From Calliopum simillimum (taxonomy: Eukaryota > Arthropoda > Insecta > Diptera > Lauxaniidae): DNA of 64,000 nt. Positions 1-11,631 of the stretch are shown here, in pieces. Below the pieces are notes generated by a model. That model searched no databases. It was not told the DNA's origin and was given only the letters and a program-made list of their open reading frames with translations. The position numbers and the translations under genes are program-made. Location: positions 80,919,697 through 80,983,696 of the forward strand of contig OX638371.1 in assembly GCA_951812925.1 (NCBI GenBank), read 5' to 3'. Each line of letters starts with the position of its first letter. Position 1 is the stretch's first letter.

Positions 1-600
1 GCAAGATAATTCAATGAAATTTGGTACGCTGCCTCCGTCGTCAAAGTTAGCTCGGGGGATTGAAAATGAGCAAAATCGGTCAACGGACACGCCTACCGCC
101 CATACAAAAAATATATTCAAAATGCAATTTTAGGAGTATTTTTCACGACAATGCAACCACAATACACATAAGTACTACGAATTGTAAGCGCAAGCTCTGA
201 AAAAAACTGAGCGAATTCGGACAAGAAGGCGTGGCACCTCCTATATAAGCAAAATCTTCAAAACGCTATACTGAAAGCGTTTTTTGAGATATTCAACCAA
301 ATTTGGCTCAGACACTGAAAATTATAAATGAAAGCTCTCAGCAAAAATTGGGTGAAATCGGACAAGGGGCGTGGCACCTCCCACATAAGCAAAAGTTTCA
401 AAATGCTATGCTGAAAGAGTTTTTTGAGATAATCCAACTAAATTTCACTCTGACACTAATAACTATAAATACAAGCAATGAACAAAAACTGGGTGTACTC
501 GGACAAGGCGTGGTACCTCCCATATAAGCAAAATTTTCAAAATACTGCAGTGTAGGGTATTTATTTTTTGGCCAGGCCAAAAGTTACACCCTTACTAGTT
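1..600 (+). repeat. Dispersed repeat A, copy 1 (5' end outside window)
   Basis: Noncoding interspersed repeat that also occurs at about 3.69, 27.78 (reverse), 29.18 and 38.08 kb. The body holds a tandem unit of about 138 bases, seen as recurring GGCGTGGCACCTCC motifs near 229, 366 and 505. The right end is the conserved ACACCCTTACTAGTT. Short reading frames here follow the repeat and are not genes. I do not recognise the family. Confidence 0.85.
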
Positions 601-2888
601 TTGGTTTTGTTTTTGTTTTTGGGCGTTACTTCCTAACGCAACAAGTTGAATTCATTTTGTCACTAAAAAATTTGAAGCAATACTGATACATAACAGGTTA
701 ACAAAAGAAATGGACAGTTGAACACGGTTGAGAGATGTGTCATACACATGGGCCATTTAATGCAAGAGTAATAGAACTTTTTTGCTCTGAATTATTAACT
801 AGAAAGAGGGTACGCATATATCTGGATACCGGCGACAAGGGTTCATTATGTATGTATGTAATAAAAAGGTTCAAATGTGAAGCTGATGGAGCTGACTCCA
901 ACTGCTATGATATAAGCCAATCTACCTATCTAACGTTCTCTCATTGTTAAATTTGACAGTTGCGTGTGTACAATTTGTCGGCGAACTGTCACAATTGCGA
1001 GAGTACGTATACAATGATTACGCCATATTTGTGTTTGCACGCTACTTATTTCGTTAGTCCCTTACACCTTTCAATGTTGTATTCATTTGGTTGTTCTTCT
1101 CGTTGTTGTCATTTCTGAAATGCATCACGTATGAATGAACAGACTTCCTGTCCCTGTATTGTTATTTAAGTTGGTGTTGTTGTTGTTGCTTCTTTTTATA
1201 ACGTTAGTAACCATGGATCATGTTCAGAACAGACTTCCGGTGCTTTTGTTAATCTCACTCTCAGTGGTCGTTGGCATCATCATTGTCATTCGTAGTAACC
1301 AGTGGTGCTGCAAGAATTTTATGCAGCGCATAGATTTTTTTTCTCAAATATATCATGCAATTCCTGTTGTTTTGAATAAAAGAGTGAACATACTCTCATT
1401 AAAATAAAATTTGTAACCAATGCCAATAGTAACTATGTTGTTATTTGTAATCAATCGATACTTAAGAGTTAAATTTGTTTAACCAAGGGTCGATTTCTCA
1501 ATGTTTTGTAAAAATTTTGTATAAAACTTAATGTCACTGAACTTTGAGAAATAGGTGCTTGGAATATTTCATTACTTAAGAAACTTCTGTTTAGTATTTC
1601 CAAGGAAAAGCAATAAAACGCATCGAGAGCTCCACTTAAATAGACGGCTGATTTCGTAATGCCACCAAATAATTAATTCCAATTAAGCACAGCTTAGGGC
1701 ATATACAAATAATAAGTCTTTTTATTTCTCAACTGAGTCGTAATAAATATGGCTTTTATATTGTGGTGCTGCTGCTAAAACGCCTTTCTGACCTTTCTCT
1801 ATTGCTTTTTGTTTTTATTGCTCATCTTCATCTTTAGGCCAACAATTAGTGTGCACACGCCTCACATACCCTTTGGAGCATTAAAACCAAGTTTGTGTGT
1901 AAACGCATATTTAAGAGTACATATGCATATATTTTTGGACGTTTACTCATTTTTATTAATTTTTTTTGCCCATTACTTCTTTATTATTTCTTTCATTCCA
2001 CAAGCGCTTCTTTCTTTGGTAATCATCACTTGAACTTCACCGACATTTTCACTTTTAACACGTGATAAATGTTGGCTGCTTCTTACATCATTAAATTGTT
2101 TTGGCCTATTTTACTTGGTAGATGTGTAATGTAATGAATTAATTCATTCATCATTTACAAGTCAAATTGACGTTTATCTAGATTGCCCCTATTTGCTAAC
2201 AATGACAACGATTGACATTTTTTTTTTTTTGTTTGTTTTTATGTAATCCCAAAAAAGTTGGTGACATAAATTATGTTGTTAACATCAATTTGCAGATTAT
2301 AATTTAATACGTGTGCATCTATCTTTTTTTTTTTTATATACTAATTTCAGCACAATTTCAGATATTCAGAATACCCTTTTTTATCTGTTTTCATAAGAAA
2401 TTTTTTATTTATTTATAGCTACAAAGGGATAATACTACAGATATGAAAAGAAAAGAAAATTATATCCTTAACCCTTGTTATTGTCACGAACATATAACAG
2501 TGTTCTTGCGTTCCACAAACAAAAAATAGAAACCACTTGAATGTTTTAAGTATGGGCATTTCCATGGTGTCGCACGTGACCGTCGAACACTTTTGAAGTA
2601 GAAAAATGTCAAAATAAAACGAATTTTTATTCTGACAATAGGCTTAACTTATTGCTCTTAATTTGCACTATAATTGGTGCTTAGTTTGATTTTGGGCAAT
2701 TTTTCGTTTTCAAGATAGTTGCAAAAAAACCAAGGCGATCGCAAGGGATAAAGACAGAAGTGATTCTCGTGGCCGACAATTCAAACGACAATTTCAGGGA
2801 AACCTGAGGAAATATTTCAATGTGGCTAATTTTAGAATGTTCAGCATTGATGTCTCTTAAAAATTGTTTTGATTTTATCCAAAAATGA
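601..2888. other. A+T-rich DNA without recognisable gene
   Basis: Homopolymer T and A runs, a short TTG-rich stretch near 1170-1190, and short chance reading frames without family resemblance or splice context. I see no gene, RNA gene or transposon end here. Confidence 0.6.
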
Positions 2889-2889
2889 T

Positions 2890-3330
2890 TAAGACTTTTT
2901 TATACCCTATAGGGGAAGCGATGCCATTGTGGCACACCTAATCTTTTTTTGGAATTTCCAAGCGAACCGTTAGATCAATTTCAGCCAAATTTTTATCTGC
3001 TGATCAGTGAAGTATTGACTACAGAATACATTTCTATAAAATGTGTGCAATTTCATTAAAAAACATTATTGAGCAAAATCTGAAAAAGTCAAAAGAGCTG
3101 TGTTTGAAAAGTTGGCAGGTAGGTAGGGTAATGTGGCATACTATAAAATATGATGATTAGTGAAGTATGGGCTACAGAATGTTTCTCCATAAAATATGTA
3201 CAGTTATAAAAGAAGAAATTATAGAGCATAATCTAACATATGTCAGATAAATGTCAGATATGTGTCAAAAAACCTGTACTTGAAAAGTGGGCGGGTAATG
3301 TGTTATACTTATACCATATAACCAACTAAA
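2890..3330. repeat. Degenerate two-unit tandem repeat
   Basis: Two related units of about 150-160 bases (about 3000-3150 and 3150-3310). Both read GATNAGTGAAGTAT, then CTACAGAAT, then a TATAAAATNTGT stretch, and both end near TTGAAAAGTNGGCNGG followed by GGTAATGTG. The block starts with TTTTTATACCCTATAGGGG, which resembles the start of repeat A. No coding potential was seen. Confidence 0.55.
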
Positions 3331-3690
3331 CTGTACCACATTGGCCGATTTCTAGAAATTACAAAATTATAAAATTAAAATGGGAAACTTTGTGAATTTA
3401 CACAGTTAAACACTTATTCCATTATATTTAGCACTTACCTTAGTTGAATATAAATAAAAACTCCATAGAAAACAAAATTTTTTGCGAAAAAAAAATCGGC
3501 CACATGAGATTATATGTTTCGTTCACTGACAGCGGAAAAATTATGTTTGATGCATGACAGCAACACATCCCTGGTTTTTCATGTTTTCTGACCGTATAAA
3601 ACATATGACATACACAAGTTCTTATACGAATCGGAGATATGCGACTATACCACATTACAAAACTATACCAGAATCGCATCACTTCCCCTA

Positions 3691-4560
3691 CCCAGGGTAT
3701 ATTCACTTTGTCCTTCCGTTTGTAACGCAGGGAAAGAAGCGTGGCAGATATAGAAAAATATATATATTCTTGATCAGCGTGACATCCTGAGTCGAAATAG
3801 CTATGTCCGTCTGGCTGTGCGTGGAAAAACATTTGGGAAAGTTGAGCAAGATAATTCAATGAAATTTGGTACACTGCCCCCGTCGTCAAAGTTAGATCGT
3901 AGGATTGAAATTGAGCAAAATCAGTCAACGGACACGCCTACCGTCCATATAAAACATATATTCAAAATGCATCTTTAGGAGTATTTTTAACGAAAATGCA
4001 ACCAAAATGCACATAAATACTACGAATTGTAAGGGCAAGCTCTAAGCAAAAAATGGGCTAATCCGAACAAGAGAGCACCTCTCATATAAGCAAAAGCTTG
4101 AAAACGCTTTACTGAAAGCGGTTTTTGAGATAATCGAACTAAATTTTACTCAGACACTAAAAACTACAAATGTAAGCTCTCAACAAAAACTAGGCGAATT
4201 CGGACAAGAGCTTCAAAACGGTATACTGAAAGCGTTTTTAAGATAATCAAACTGAATTTTACTCAGACACTAAGAACTATAAATGTAAGCTCTGAGCAAA
4301 AACTAAGAGAAATTGGACAAAAAGGCGTGGTACCTCCCATATAAAGAGAAGTTTCAAAAAGCTATACTGAAAGAGATTTTTAAGGTAGTCCAACTAAATT
4401 TCACTCAGACACTAAGGTCTATAAATTCAAGTTCTGAGAAAAAACTGAGTGAACTCGGACAATAGAGCGTGGCACCTCTCATATAAGCAAAATTTTCAAA
4501 ATACTGCAATGTAGGGTATTTAATGTTTGACCAGGCCCAAGGTTACACCCTTACTTGTTT
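3691..4560 (+). repeat. Dispersed repeat A, copy 2
   Basis: Starts with CCCAGGGTATATTCACTTTG and ends with ACACCCTTACTTGTTT. It contains about four degenerate copies of the 138-base internal unit, one partly deleted near 4190-4220. It is the same family as copies at 1, 27.78, 29.18 and 38.08 kb, with more divergence and small deletions. Confidence 0.8.
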
Positions 4561-4915
4561 AATTTAATTTAAATCAGGGTCATCTGACAAACTTTTCAGG
4601 AACAGAAAAAAAAAAAAAAACCATCGGTCGTCATCTCGAAAACTAAGCCAGAGATTTAAAGGTTAAACTGAGGCTCTAAAATCTAAAAAAAAAAATTTTA
4701 CGGGAAATTTCACTAGGGGCCTCTTATACTTAAAACTTAAGAAAAAGGCGAATAGAAAAATTTTCCGTGGTATATTTTAGACCATACTTTGGCATACTAG
4801 GTTGTAGTTTTAAGAAAAGGCTTCAAAAAGAGCCATAAAAACGATAAATGATTGCTGTTAAGCTCACATAAGATGGTAGTGAAAAGAAAATCAAGACCAA
4901 AGCTATAGTAGTCTT

Positions 4916-5520
4916 AGTGTTGGTCCTGGTCTTGATCTTGGTCTATGTCTTGGCTTTGGTCTTGGTCTTGGTCTAGGTCTTGGTCTTGGTCTTGGTCTTG
5001 GTCTTGGTCTTGGTCTTGGTCTTGGTCTTGGTCTTGGTCTTGGTCTTGGTCTTGGTCTTGGTCTTGGTCTTGGCCTTGGTCTTGGTCTTGGTCTTGGTCT
5101 TGGTCTTGGTCTTGGTCTTGGTCTTGGTCTTGGTCTTGGTCTTGGTCTTGGTCTTGGTCTTGGTCTTGGTCTTGGTCTTGGCCTTGGTCTTGGTCTTGGT
5201 CTTGGTCTTGGTCTTGGTCTTGGTCTTGGTCTTGGTCTTGGTCTTGGTCTTGGTCTTGGTCTTGGTCTTGGTCTTGGTCTTGGTCTTGGTCTTGGTCTTG
5301 GCCTTGGTCTTGGTCTTGGTCTTGGTCTTGGTCTTGGTCTTGGTCTTGGTCTTGGTCTTGGTCTTGGTCTTGGTCTTGGTCTTGGTTTTGTTCTTGGTCT
5401 TGGTCTTGGTCTTGATCTTGGTCTTGGCCTTGGTCTTTGTCTTTGTCTTGGTCTTGGTCTTGATCTTGGGCATTAAGTCTTCGCCTTAATCTTGGTCTTG
5501 GTCTTGGTCTTGGTCTTAAA
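4916..5520. repeat. Hexanucleotide array (TCTTGG)n, about 600 bases
   Basis: About 100 tandem copies of TCTTGG, nearly pure from 4980 to 5390 and degenerate at both edges (GATCTTGG, GTCTTTGT variants). The variant TTGGCC recurs near 5070, 5178 and 5298, giving a higher-order spacing of 108-120 bases. Because the unit has six bases and no stop, several frames stay open (Leu-Val, Ser-Trp or Lys-Thr dipeptides). These are artefacts and not proteins. Shorter traces of the motif lie near 5700-5760. Confidence 0.95.
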
Positions 5521-8500
5521 AAAATTTCTAAAGGTTGTTGAGTATTTAAAAATTTTCAAACCTTATTTTTACAAAGCCGTTGGATTTTTAAGATGCCAAA
5601 TTTTGAATTGAGAGATGATTTTATTCTTGAAAAGGGTATGACATACCTTTAAACTATAAATTACCAATACCAAAAAGGCGTATTGATTTTGATAATCATC
5701 GTGACCAAGACTAAGACCATAGCATCCTTGATCTTGGTCTTGAAATTACAATATATCAGCGTCTTGGTTTTGGACTCAAAAAACTATCAAAACCAAGATT
5801 TATTTTGCTCATCACTACTTTCTATATACTTGGATTCAAGATGATGAGTTTGAGCCACCACGTTATTCATTCCAAACATTTTTGAGTTCGTAATAATATA
5901 AAAACCTTTATAAAGAATTCAGTGAAAAAGATTTTTTTTTAAAAAATTACATATAAAGTTTATAGCTAATTTTTGCAAAAACTTATTTAAAAATCTCCGT
6001 AATTTCAAACAAAATTTTGTACTTCAAGAAAAATTGAATTGCGCGAATTTTGAGTACCCACGCGATATTTTGCAATTTAAAGTCAAGCGCACGTCTGCAC
6101 TCACTATAAAGTTTAAAAATGCATTACATGGCTGACACTTTTAGAATTATGAAAGTGAACTACGCAGGAGGCAACAATTTGTCTTAAAAGAAACTATGTA
6201 TGTACGTAGAATATCGTATGTGTATCACGCAAAGTGTACCAAATACGTGATACACAACTTTGTCTTTATTAGGCGCTGTACACTTTCCTTGTACTGACTC
6301 CTCTCACCCCTTTTTATAGTTTCTTGAAAGAGTTCTAAAAAAAAATTGTCGCATTGAAGGAGACAGACTGTAGCTGGCAAGGACAACAAGCAGATAATAA
6401 ATGAAAGGAACAACATGCTGCTAGTTGTATCCTAGCTGTGAACCAGTCATAAACGTGCTTCAGTATAACAAAAATGTGATAGCCATCCCTTAATGCATTT
6501 TTGAAATACAATTTTATTGCGATTTGATGCTAATATTTTTGAAAAAAGAATAAGACATCGTCATCATCGTATTAAAGCCCATTTAAATATTTATTTATTC
6601 GTTACACAGTATGCATTTTGCTCCGTTCTTTAATAGTCCCATTTTAGTAGTAAGAATTTACTCCTTCTTGGCGCCATCATTATTTTTCTCATACACCATT
6701 CAAGCACATGCAGCACTTTTGTATTTGTATTGCATCCTCTTTTGTATTTGTGCTGACCGTAAGACAAAGCTTGGCAGCATCTGTGCAGCAGTGCTATGGT
6801 GCCTACTTATTGAATGCAACCATTTGCTATGCCGCATTGTCGTTAGTGTTGTTGAGACACATTTCCGATACTCTGTATTAATAGATTTTTAAACTATTTT
6901 ATACCTTACCAAAAATACAAGTTAATAATATGTTTTTATTTTTACTCTAAATTCTATTGAAATAACACATTTCTGCAAAAAAGAAACTTATAAGTTTTTA
7001 TAAATACACAATATATTTTGAATGTCCACACGTGTCAAAAAAAAAAAAAACTTGTCCTTATTTTTTTACTATGTTAGTAATGGAATACGGCTTTAAATTA
7101 TACATCATTAGAAAGGTATTTGTTTGTAGATGTGCACAAAATGAAAATTATGTTAATATTGTGACTTTAAGCCAGGTAAAATTAAATACAAATTTTTCAA
7201 TATAAATAACAACAAAATACACGGTCACAGAGCTGAAAAAACAATAAAGCACAAAGAGAAAGACAAAACGCATAGCACTGACTTCATGTTTATTGTTTTG
7301 TTTATATTTCGCTTGAATTATATCAGGGTTGATAAATTAACTTTTCTATTTTGTACCAAATAGAAACAAAAAAAATGTCCAAAAAGTACCAAAATTATTT
7401 AATACATTTGTGGTCGAATTTTGACCCCTGGGCGATTCAAGTATAAATAAATTTACTTTTTTATATCTTTACTTGAATAAAAACACGCGCAAAAAAAGAT
7501 AAACAGAAAAATTAAATGAGTACCTACTAAAGATAGAAAATGCAGAAAAAAAATCTTCAAATATTTGAATTAGAAACTTATGTCCAAATATTTGGAAATT
7601 AGTAGAGGTTAAACGCAAATATTTATGCTTAAAAATTTTATAATATCGCGATGCTTTTGGTGGAATTTACAGAAAAAGTAAAATTTTAAATTTGATATTT
7701 TCATGATCTTTGATCTCTAATATAACGAAATGAATCTATGTGTGACTTTTTACTATATTTAACTAAAGAATATTAATATTATAAATTAATAAATACTATA
7801 ATCAAGTAATCAAATGTAACTAATGTCAAAAAAGTACCCTTAAATACTCAGTAATCGGATTTCGAAATTATCTAACTTGTTTCAACCAACAAAATGTAAA
7901 GATAATAGTATGGAGTTTTTGTTGTTGCAGCTCTTCTGTAAACTTTTTGCAAAAAAATTAAAATAAAATATTGTACTATGGAATGTAAAAAGTCTAAAGC
8001 ATAGCTCCTCATATAGAAAAAATCCAACCAGGTCATGCATTCATTCATTCACTCATATGGTAGACGACACAAAGGCGCGTCCATTCTTGTGGAAACTATG
8101 ACTATGACATTTCTATTTCAAAAAAGCATCATCGTTCTGTTGAAAATTTAGTTAAAACATTTGTCAGTCAATACTTTAACTTTTCATTTAATTAAAAACC
8201 ACAACTTTTAAAAGTTTTTCGGAATCAAAAAATTAAAGTTGTCAAAAAATGTATGAAGACCTAGAAGAAATTGCGCACTGCAATTTTTTTTTGCTAAATG
8301 TTTTTAGGACCACTACAGAAGCTTAACGTCAAAAGGTGACCTCCCCACCGTTGCGCATTAGCCGCCATCTTGAATTATGTTTGATTCAATTTATCTCGTT
8401 TCCTGTTGGCCGGACAGAAAAAATTCTACGTTTTTTTGATCTGGTACGCGATATACATAAGATGATATTTTGAGCGGTAGAAGCCGCCAAAGTTACAAAA

Positions 8501-8673
8501 AATCAGTTTTTTCCATTTGCACCCACTGGGTGTTGATTTTTCAAAAAGTAGTGATGACATAATTTGTAGCGCAAGCAAAATAATTTTTAAATGAAGTCAT
8601 TATCTCAATTGTTTCTCGAGTTATAGTACAGTAAAAATGTCCTAAAATGTACGTAAAATGTAAAAAAAAACCT
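5521..8673. other. A+T-rich DNA without recognisable gene
   Basis: I found no coding exon, RNA gene or complete transposon. Remnants of the hexamer motif occur near 5700-5780. The open frame around 6611-6892 is hydrophobic and low in complexity with no recognisable domain, so I treat it as chance. Confidence 0.55.
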
Positions 8674-9263
8674 AGTGTTATTTGTTTTGTTTACAGTGAG
8701 CTAAGAAAATTATTTTTTCCATTGATAATTCAAGCGATTGGGGTTTCCAACGAGAACAAACGTTTTTTACAACTAAGTGTTCATGCAAAATCGAATGTAT
8801 TGGAGTGGAACTAATGCCTAAGGAGGCCTCTATGTCACGGTGTGTCTCATGATGATCTTGCACTATCAATTCACGCACGGCATCAATGTTCTCTGGCACA
8901 ACGGCCGTTTTTGGACGACCTTCATGGAATTCGTCTTTGAGCGAGCGTCGGCCACCAGTTTTACACAGTGCTATAGGATGGTGCTTTATCGCCATACAAA
9001 GATTTAAGTTCATCGATGCACTCTTGTCGTGATAATTCACGTCGAAAGTTGTGAAAAATTATCGCACGAAAATGTTCACGAGTTAATTCTATTTTTTAGC
9101 CAAATTGATTTTTTCAAGTTACTGTTATCAACACAAATGATGGTCGTACGTCAAAACGTTCTGAGTACGTTTATGTTAAAAAATGTCCAACTTTATTATG
9201 GTGTTGCCAGATTTTAGCTATTGACATTAGTATTGCCTAGGACAGAAATATATATAGCCTACG
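8674..9263 (-). mobile_element. mariner deletion derivative (copy M1), one end preserved
   Basis: The minus strand gives mariner-transposase DNA-binding sequence (GGRRSLKDEFHEGRPK, then EIDAVRELI-like and HSILHEHLVVKNVCSRW). The right end carries the terminal repeat, read from the right as CGTAGGCTATATATAT, bordered by TA at 9264-9265. The start codon is ATA instead of ATG, and a short deletion in the middle of the first helix-turn-helix removes part of NWFNEFNRG. The catalytic domain is absent. Sequence after the second helix-turn-helix is joined to the inverted 5' region in the same way as in the 57.5 kb copy, so both descend from one deleted founder. The left end is lost near 8674. Confidence 0.85.
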
Positions 9264-9265
9264 TA

Positions 9266-10391
9266 TATTGCCAAATTTGAGCGAAATCGAAGAAAAAAAA
9301 AATTTTTGAGCTGGTGCACTTGGCGTGGATCATATGTGTTAATGTTCATTATTGAATTCTCAACAAACTCAAAGTCAATATTTGACTAAATATGTACCTA
9401 GTGGAGATGTTGGCAACTTAGTAGTTTTATAAATACCAAAGTATATGTGTCTTATACTTAGATTCGAAGATTACCGTTTGAAGATATTGACGAGTTACTA
9501 AACTCGGAACTCGAAATTCCTATAAGAATACATCAATTTTGAAAAATAATCTCGGAACTAGCAAGGAATTGATAGATACGAGTATTTGAAAACTTTAAAT
9601 TGCCCAACGGTAATTATTGGTCGTTTTAACTCTGCCAAGCCCATGTTTTTATGCAAAGTTACGCAGTGAGGTCCAAAAACACAGAAAAAGTTTTTTTCTA
9701 AATCAATCAACGCGCTTATCCATTTTTATGGTCCAAATTCGGTTACCAAATAGTTTTCACATTGTTAGCGAGATACTTGAAAAAATTGAAAACACGAAAA
9801 ATTTCTAAATGACCGTACTATAAGAATAAGTATTTTTTTTAAGTGAACTTTATTTGTAACTGGTATAAAGTTAGTAAAGTTTCAATTTTAACAATAATAG
9901 TAATTCGAAAGGACTGAGTTTGTTATAAAATACTTATTTAATATATGATATAAAATTCTTTTTTTTTTATAAAATCTTCATAATATGGAATTGGAAACTC
10001 ATAAAATATTTTTTCTTTCTTTTTCAGGTAACAAGTGTAATCCTTCACATATCACGTAAGCAAATCTTTATGTTTCATAAATCCCTCATGTCTAAAAAAC
10101 AAATTATTTTTTGAATTGACGTGTGAAAATTTTGAAATGTCAATAATTCACATCGACATTTTTATTAAAAGTTGTCAGGCAAATATTTTGCCGCAACTGT
10201 CAGCAAGACAAACGTAGGCAACAATAACATTTTATCATTTATCGATTTTCAGTGTGTGTGTCGAATTTTTTTTTCACATTTGGAAGGATATACTGACATA
10301 CGTATTTATATGTACGTACATAAATTTGAGCAACATATAAAAGTTAGCTGTGTTGTGAAATTTATATCAACATTTAAGTTGATACATGTTG
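9266..10391. other. A+T-rich DNA; fragment of repeat B at its start
   Basis: Positions about 9266-9330 repeat the GCCAAATTTGAGCGAAATCG segment also seen at 19.05 and 44.8 kb (repeat B). I see no gene in the remainder. Confidence 0.5.
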
Positions 10392-10393
10392 TA

Positions 10394-10727
10394 CATGTCT
10401 GTGGAATTTTGACAAAACAACCTAAGTCGAGATAAGACAATTTTTTTTTTAGTCCTAAATATAAAATTTAAATAAACTTCCATTGGTATAATCGCCATAC
10501 CTCTATGATTTCTTGTTCCAGAGATATAAGGTTGTCCCATAGTTTATGCAAGATTTGTACTTAGAAAGCTGACACTTTAAGATTAGTAAAAATGTATGGA
10601 AAAAGGAGATTCAACGCTGCATCAACGAAATTGAGCCACATTATTGAAAAGTAGTTAATCTTTTTTTGGGCTCTCCTGAAAAGTTGCCAGTTTCGAGTTA
10701 GGTTGTTTTGTCAAAAGTTCACAGATG
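10394..10727. mobile_element. Short TIR element (MITE-like), TA-flanked
   Basis: Inverted terminal repeats of about 40 bases contain the shared core TTTTGACAAAACAACCTAA (left about 10408, right inverted about 10700-10717). TA dinucleotides flank both ends (10392-10393 and 10728-10729). No coding sequence lies between. This fits a Tc1/mariner-type nonautonomous element. Confidence 0.6.
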
Positions 10728-11383
10728 TATACATAGTATATATTCATATCATCAAACACACATACACTCATAAACACGTGTAACATCATATACATATAGT
10801 ATGTAGTAAATATTCACATATCACGTGTCGTTATCAACTCTATAATCAGATTCTCTTACTTTAAATACATACATACTATATATCTACGGTGCAGGCACAT
10901 TGTTATTGTTACATTTTAATATGATGCTGACATACAGACATGCCGGTATTTACATTGACATTTGAATCAAACTGAAGTATTACTCGTTTTTTTGTTATTT
11001 TTTCTTCCATATCATTGTTTGTGCGCCTCAACATATGCTACATTATTTTATGCTGTACTGTCGTTCTTTGTACGTTTTTGAATAAACTCTTACAACTCAA
11101 TTTTGTCAATGTCTGTTACAGAAAAAAAAAAACAAAAAATAAATGTTACAAGCACTTTGACAGCTGCTCAGACACTTACACGAGCACACACACACATACA
11201 TTTGGACATATAAATTCACATTTCCGTTTCCGTTTTGTTAACAACCAACGGAAGGATGTTGTTTAACACCACCAGCTAACGATCAAGCAAAGCCTATGTC
11301 TCTTCAACACTTATGTATGTATTTGCGTTCGTCAGAGTACGCTTTTTAATGCAGTTCACGCATATAAATGTGTATGTATATTA

Positions 11384-11618
11384 GACCGGGTTGAAATTTA
11401 GATTCATTCCGAAACCGACTCAAACGTTAGATGGACTCTTAAAAACGATATCTGCATAGTTTTTTTTCATTCTGAGAAAAACCAATGGAGCACTTTTGAT
11501 TCTACTGAATGCCATTTTGCCTAAAAAACCATGTTTTTTGGTCATAACAAAGATCGACTCTATCTTTTAAGTAGGTTTTGGGATGATTGATTTTGCTTCA
11601 TACAAAATCGACCCGTTC
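11384..11618. mobile_element. MITE family GACCGGGT, copy 1
   Basis: The ends read GACCGGGT... and ...CGACCCGTTC, flanked by TA at 11382-11383 and 11619-11620. The inside matches the element at 41769-42050 over its whole length, including AACGATATCTGCATA and GAAAAACCAATGGAGCA. The subterminal inverted motif CATCCCAAAACC/GGTTTTGGGATG is shared. No coding capacity. Probably a Tc1/mariner-type MITE. Confidence 0.75.
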
Positions 11619-11631
11619 TAATGTATATAAA

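Noticed and set aside
3440..3928. 162-codon frame on the minus strand
   Set aside because: It overlaps the start of repeat A, and similar frames recur in other repeat A copies, so it follows the repeat and not a gene.
4945..5489. Long open frames on both strands with Leu-Val, Ser-Trp or Lys-Thr dipeptide repeats
   Set aside because: They are the direct translation of the TCTTGG hexamer array in different frames; no flanking coding sequence or splice support.
6611..6892. Hydrophobic 93-codon frame, possible membrane protein
   Set aside because: T-rich composition alone gives hydrophobic codons; no initiation context, splice signals or family resemblance.
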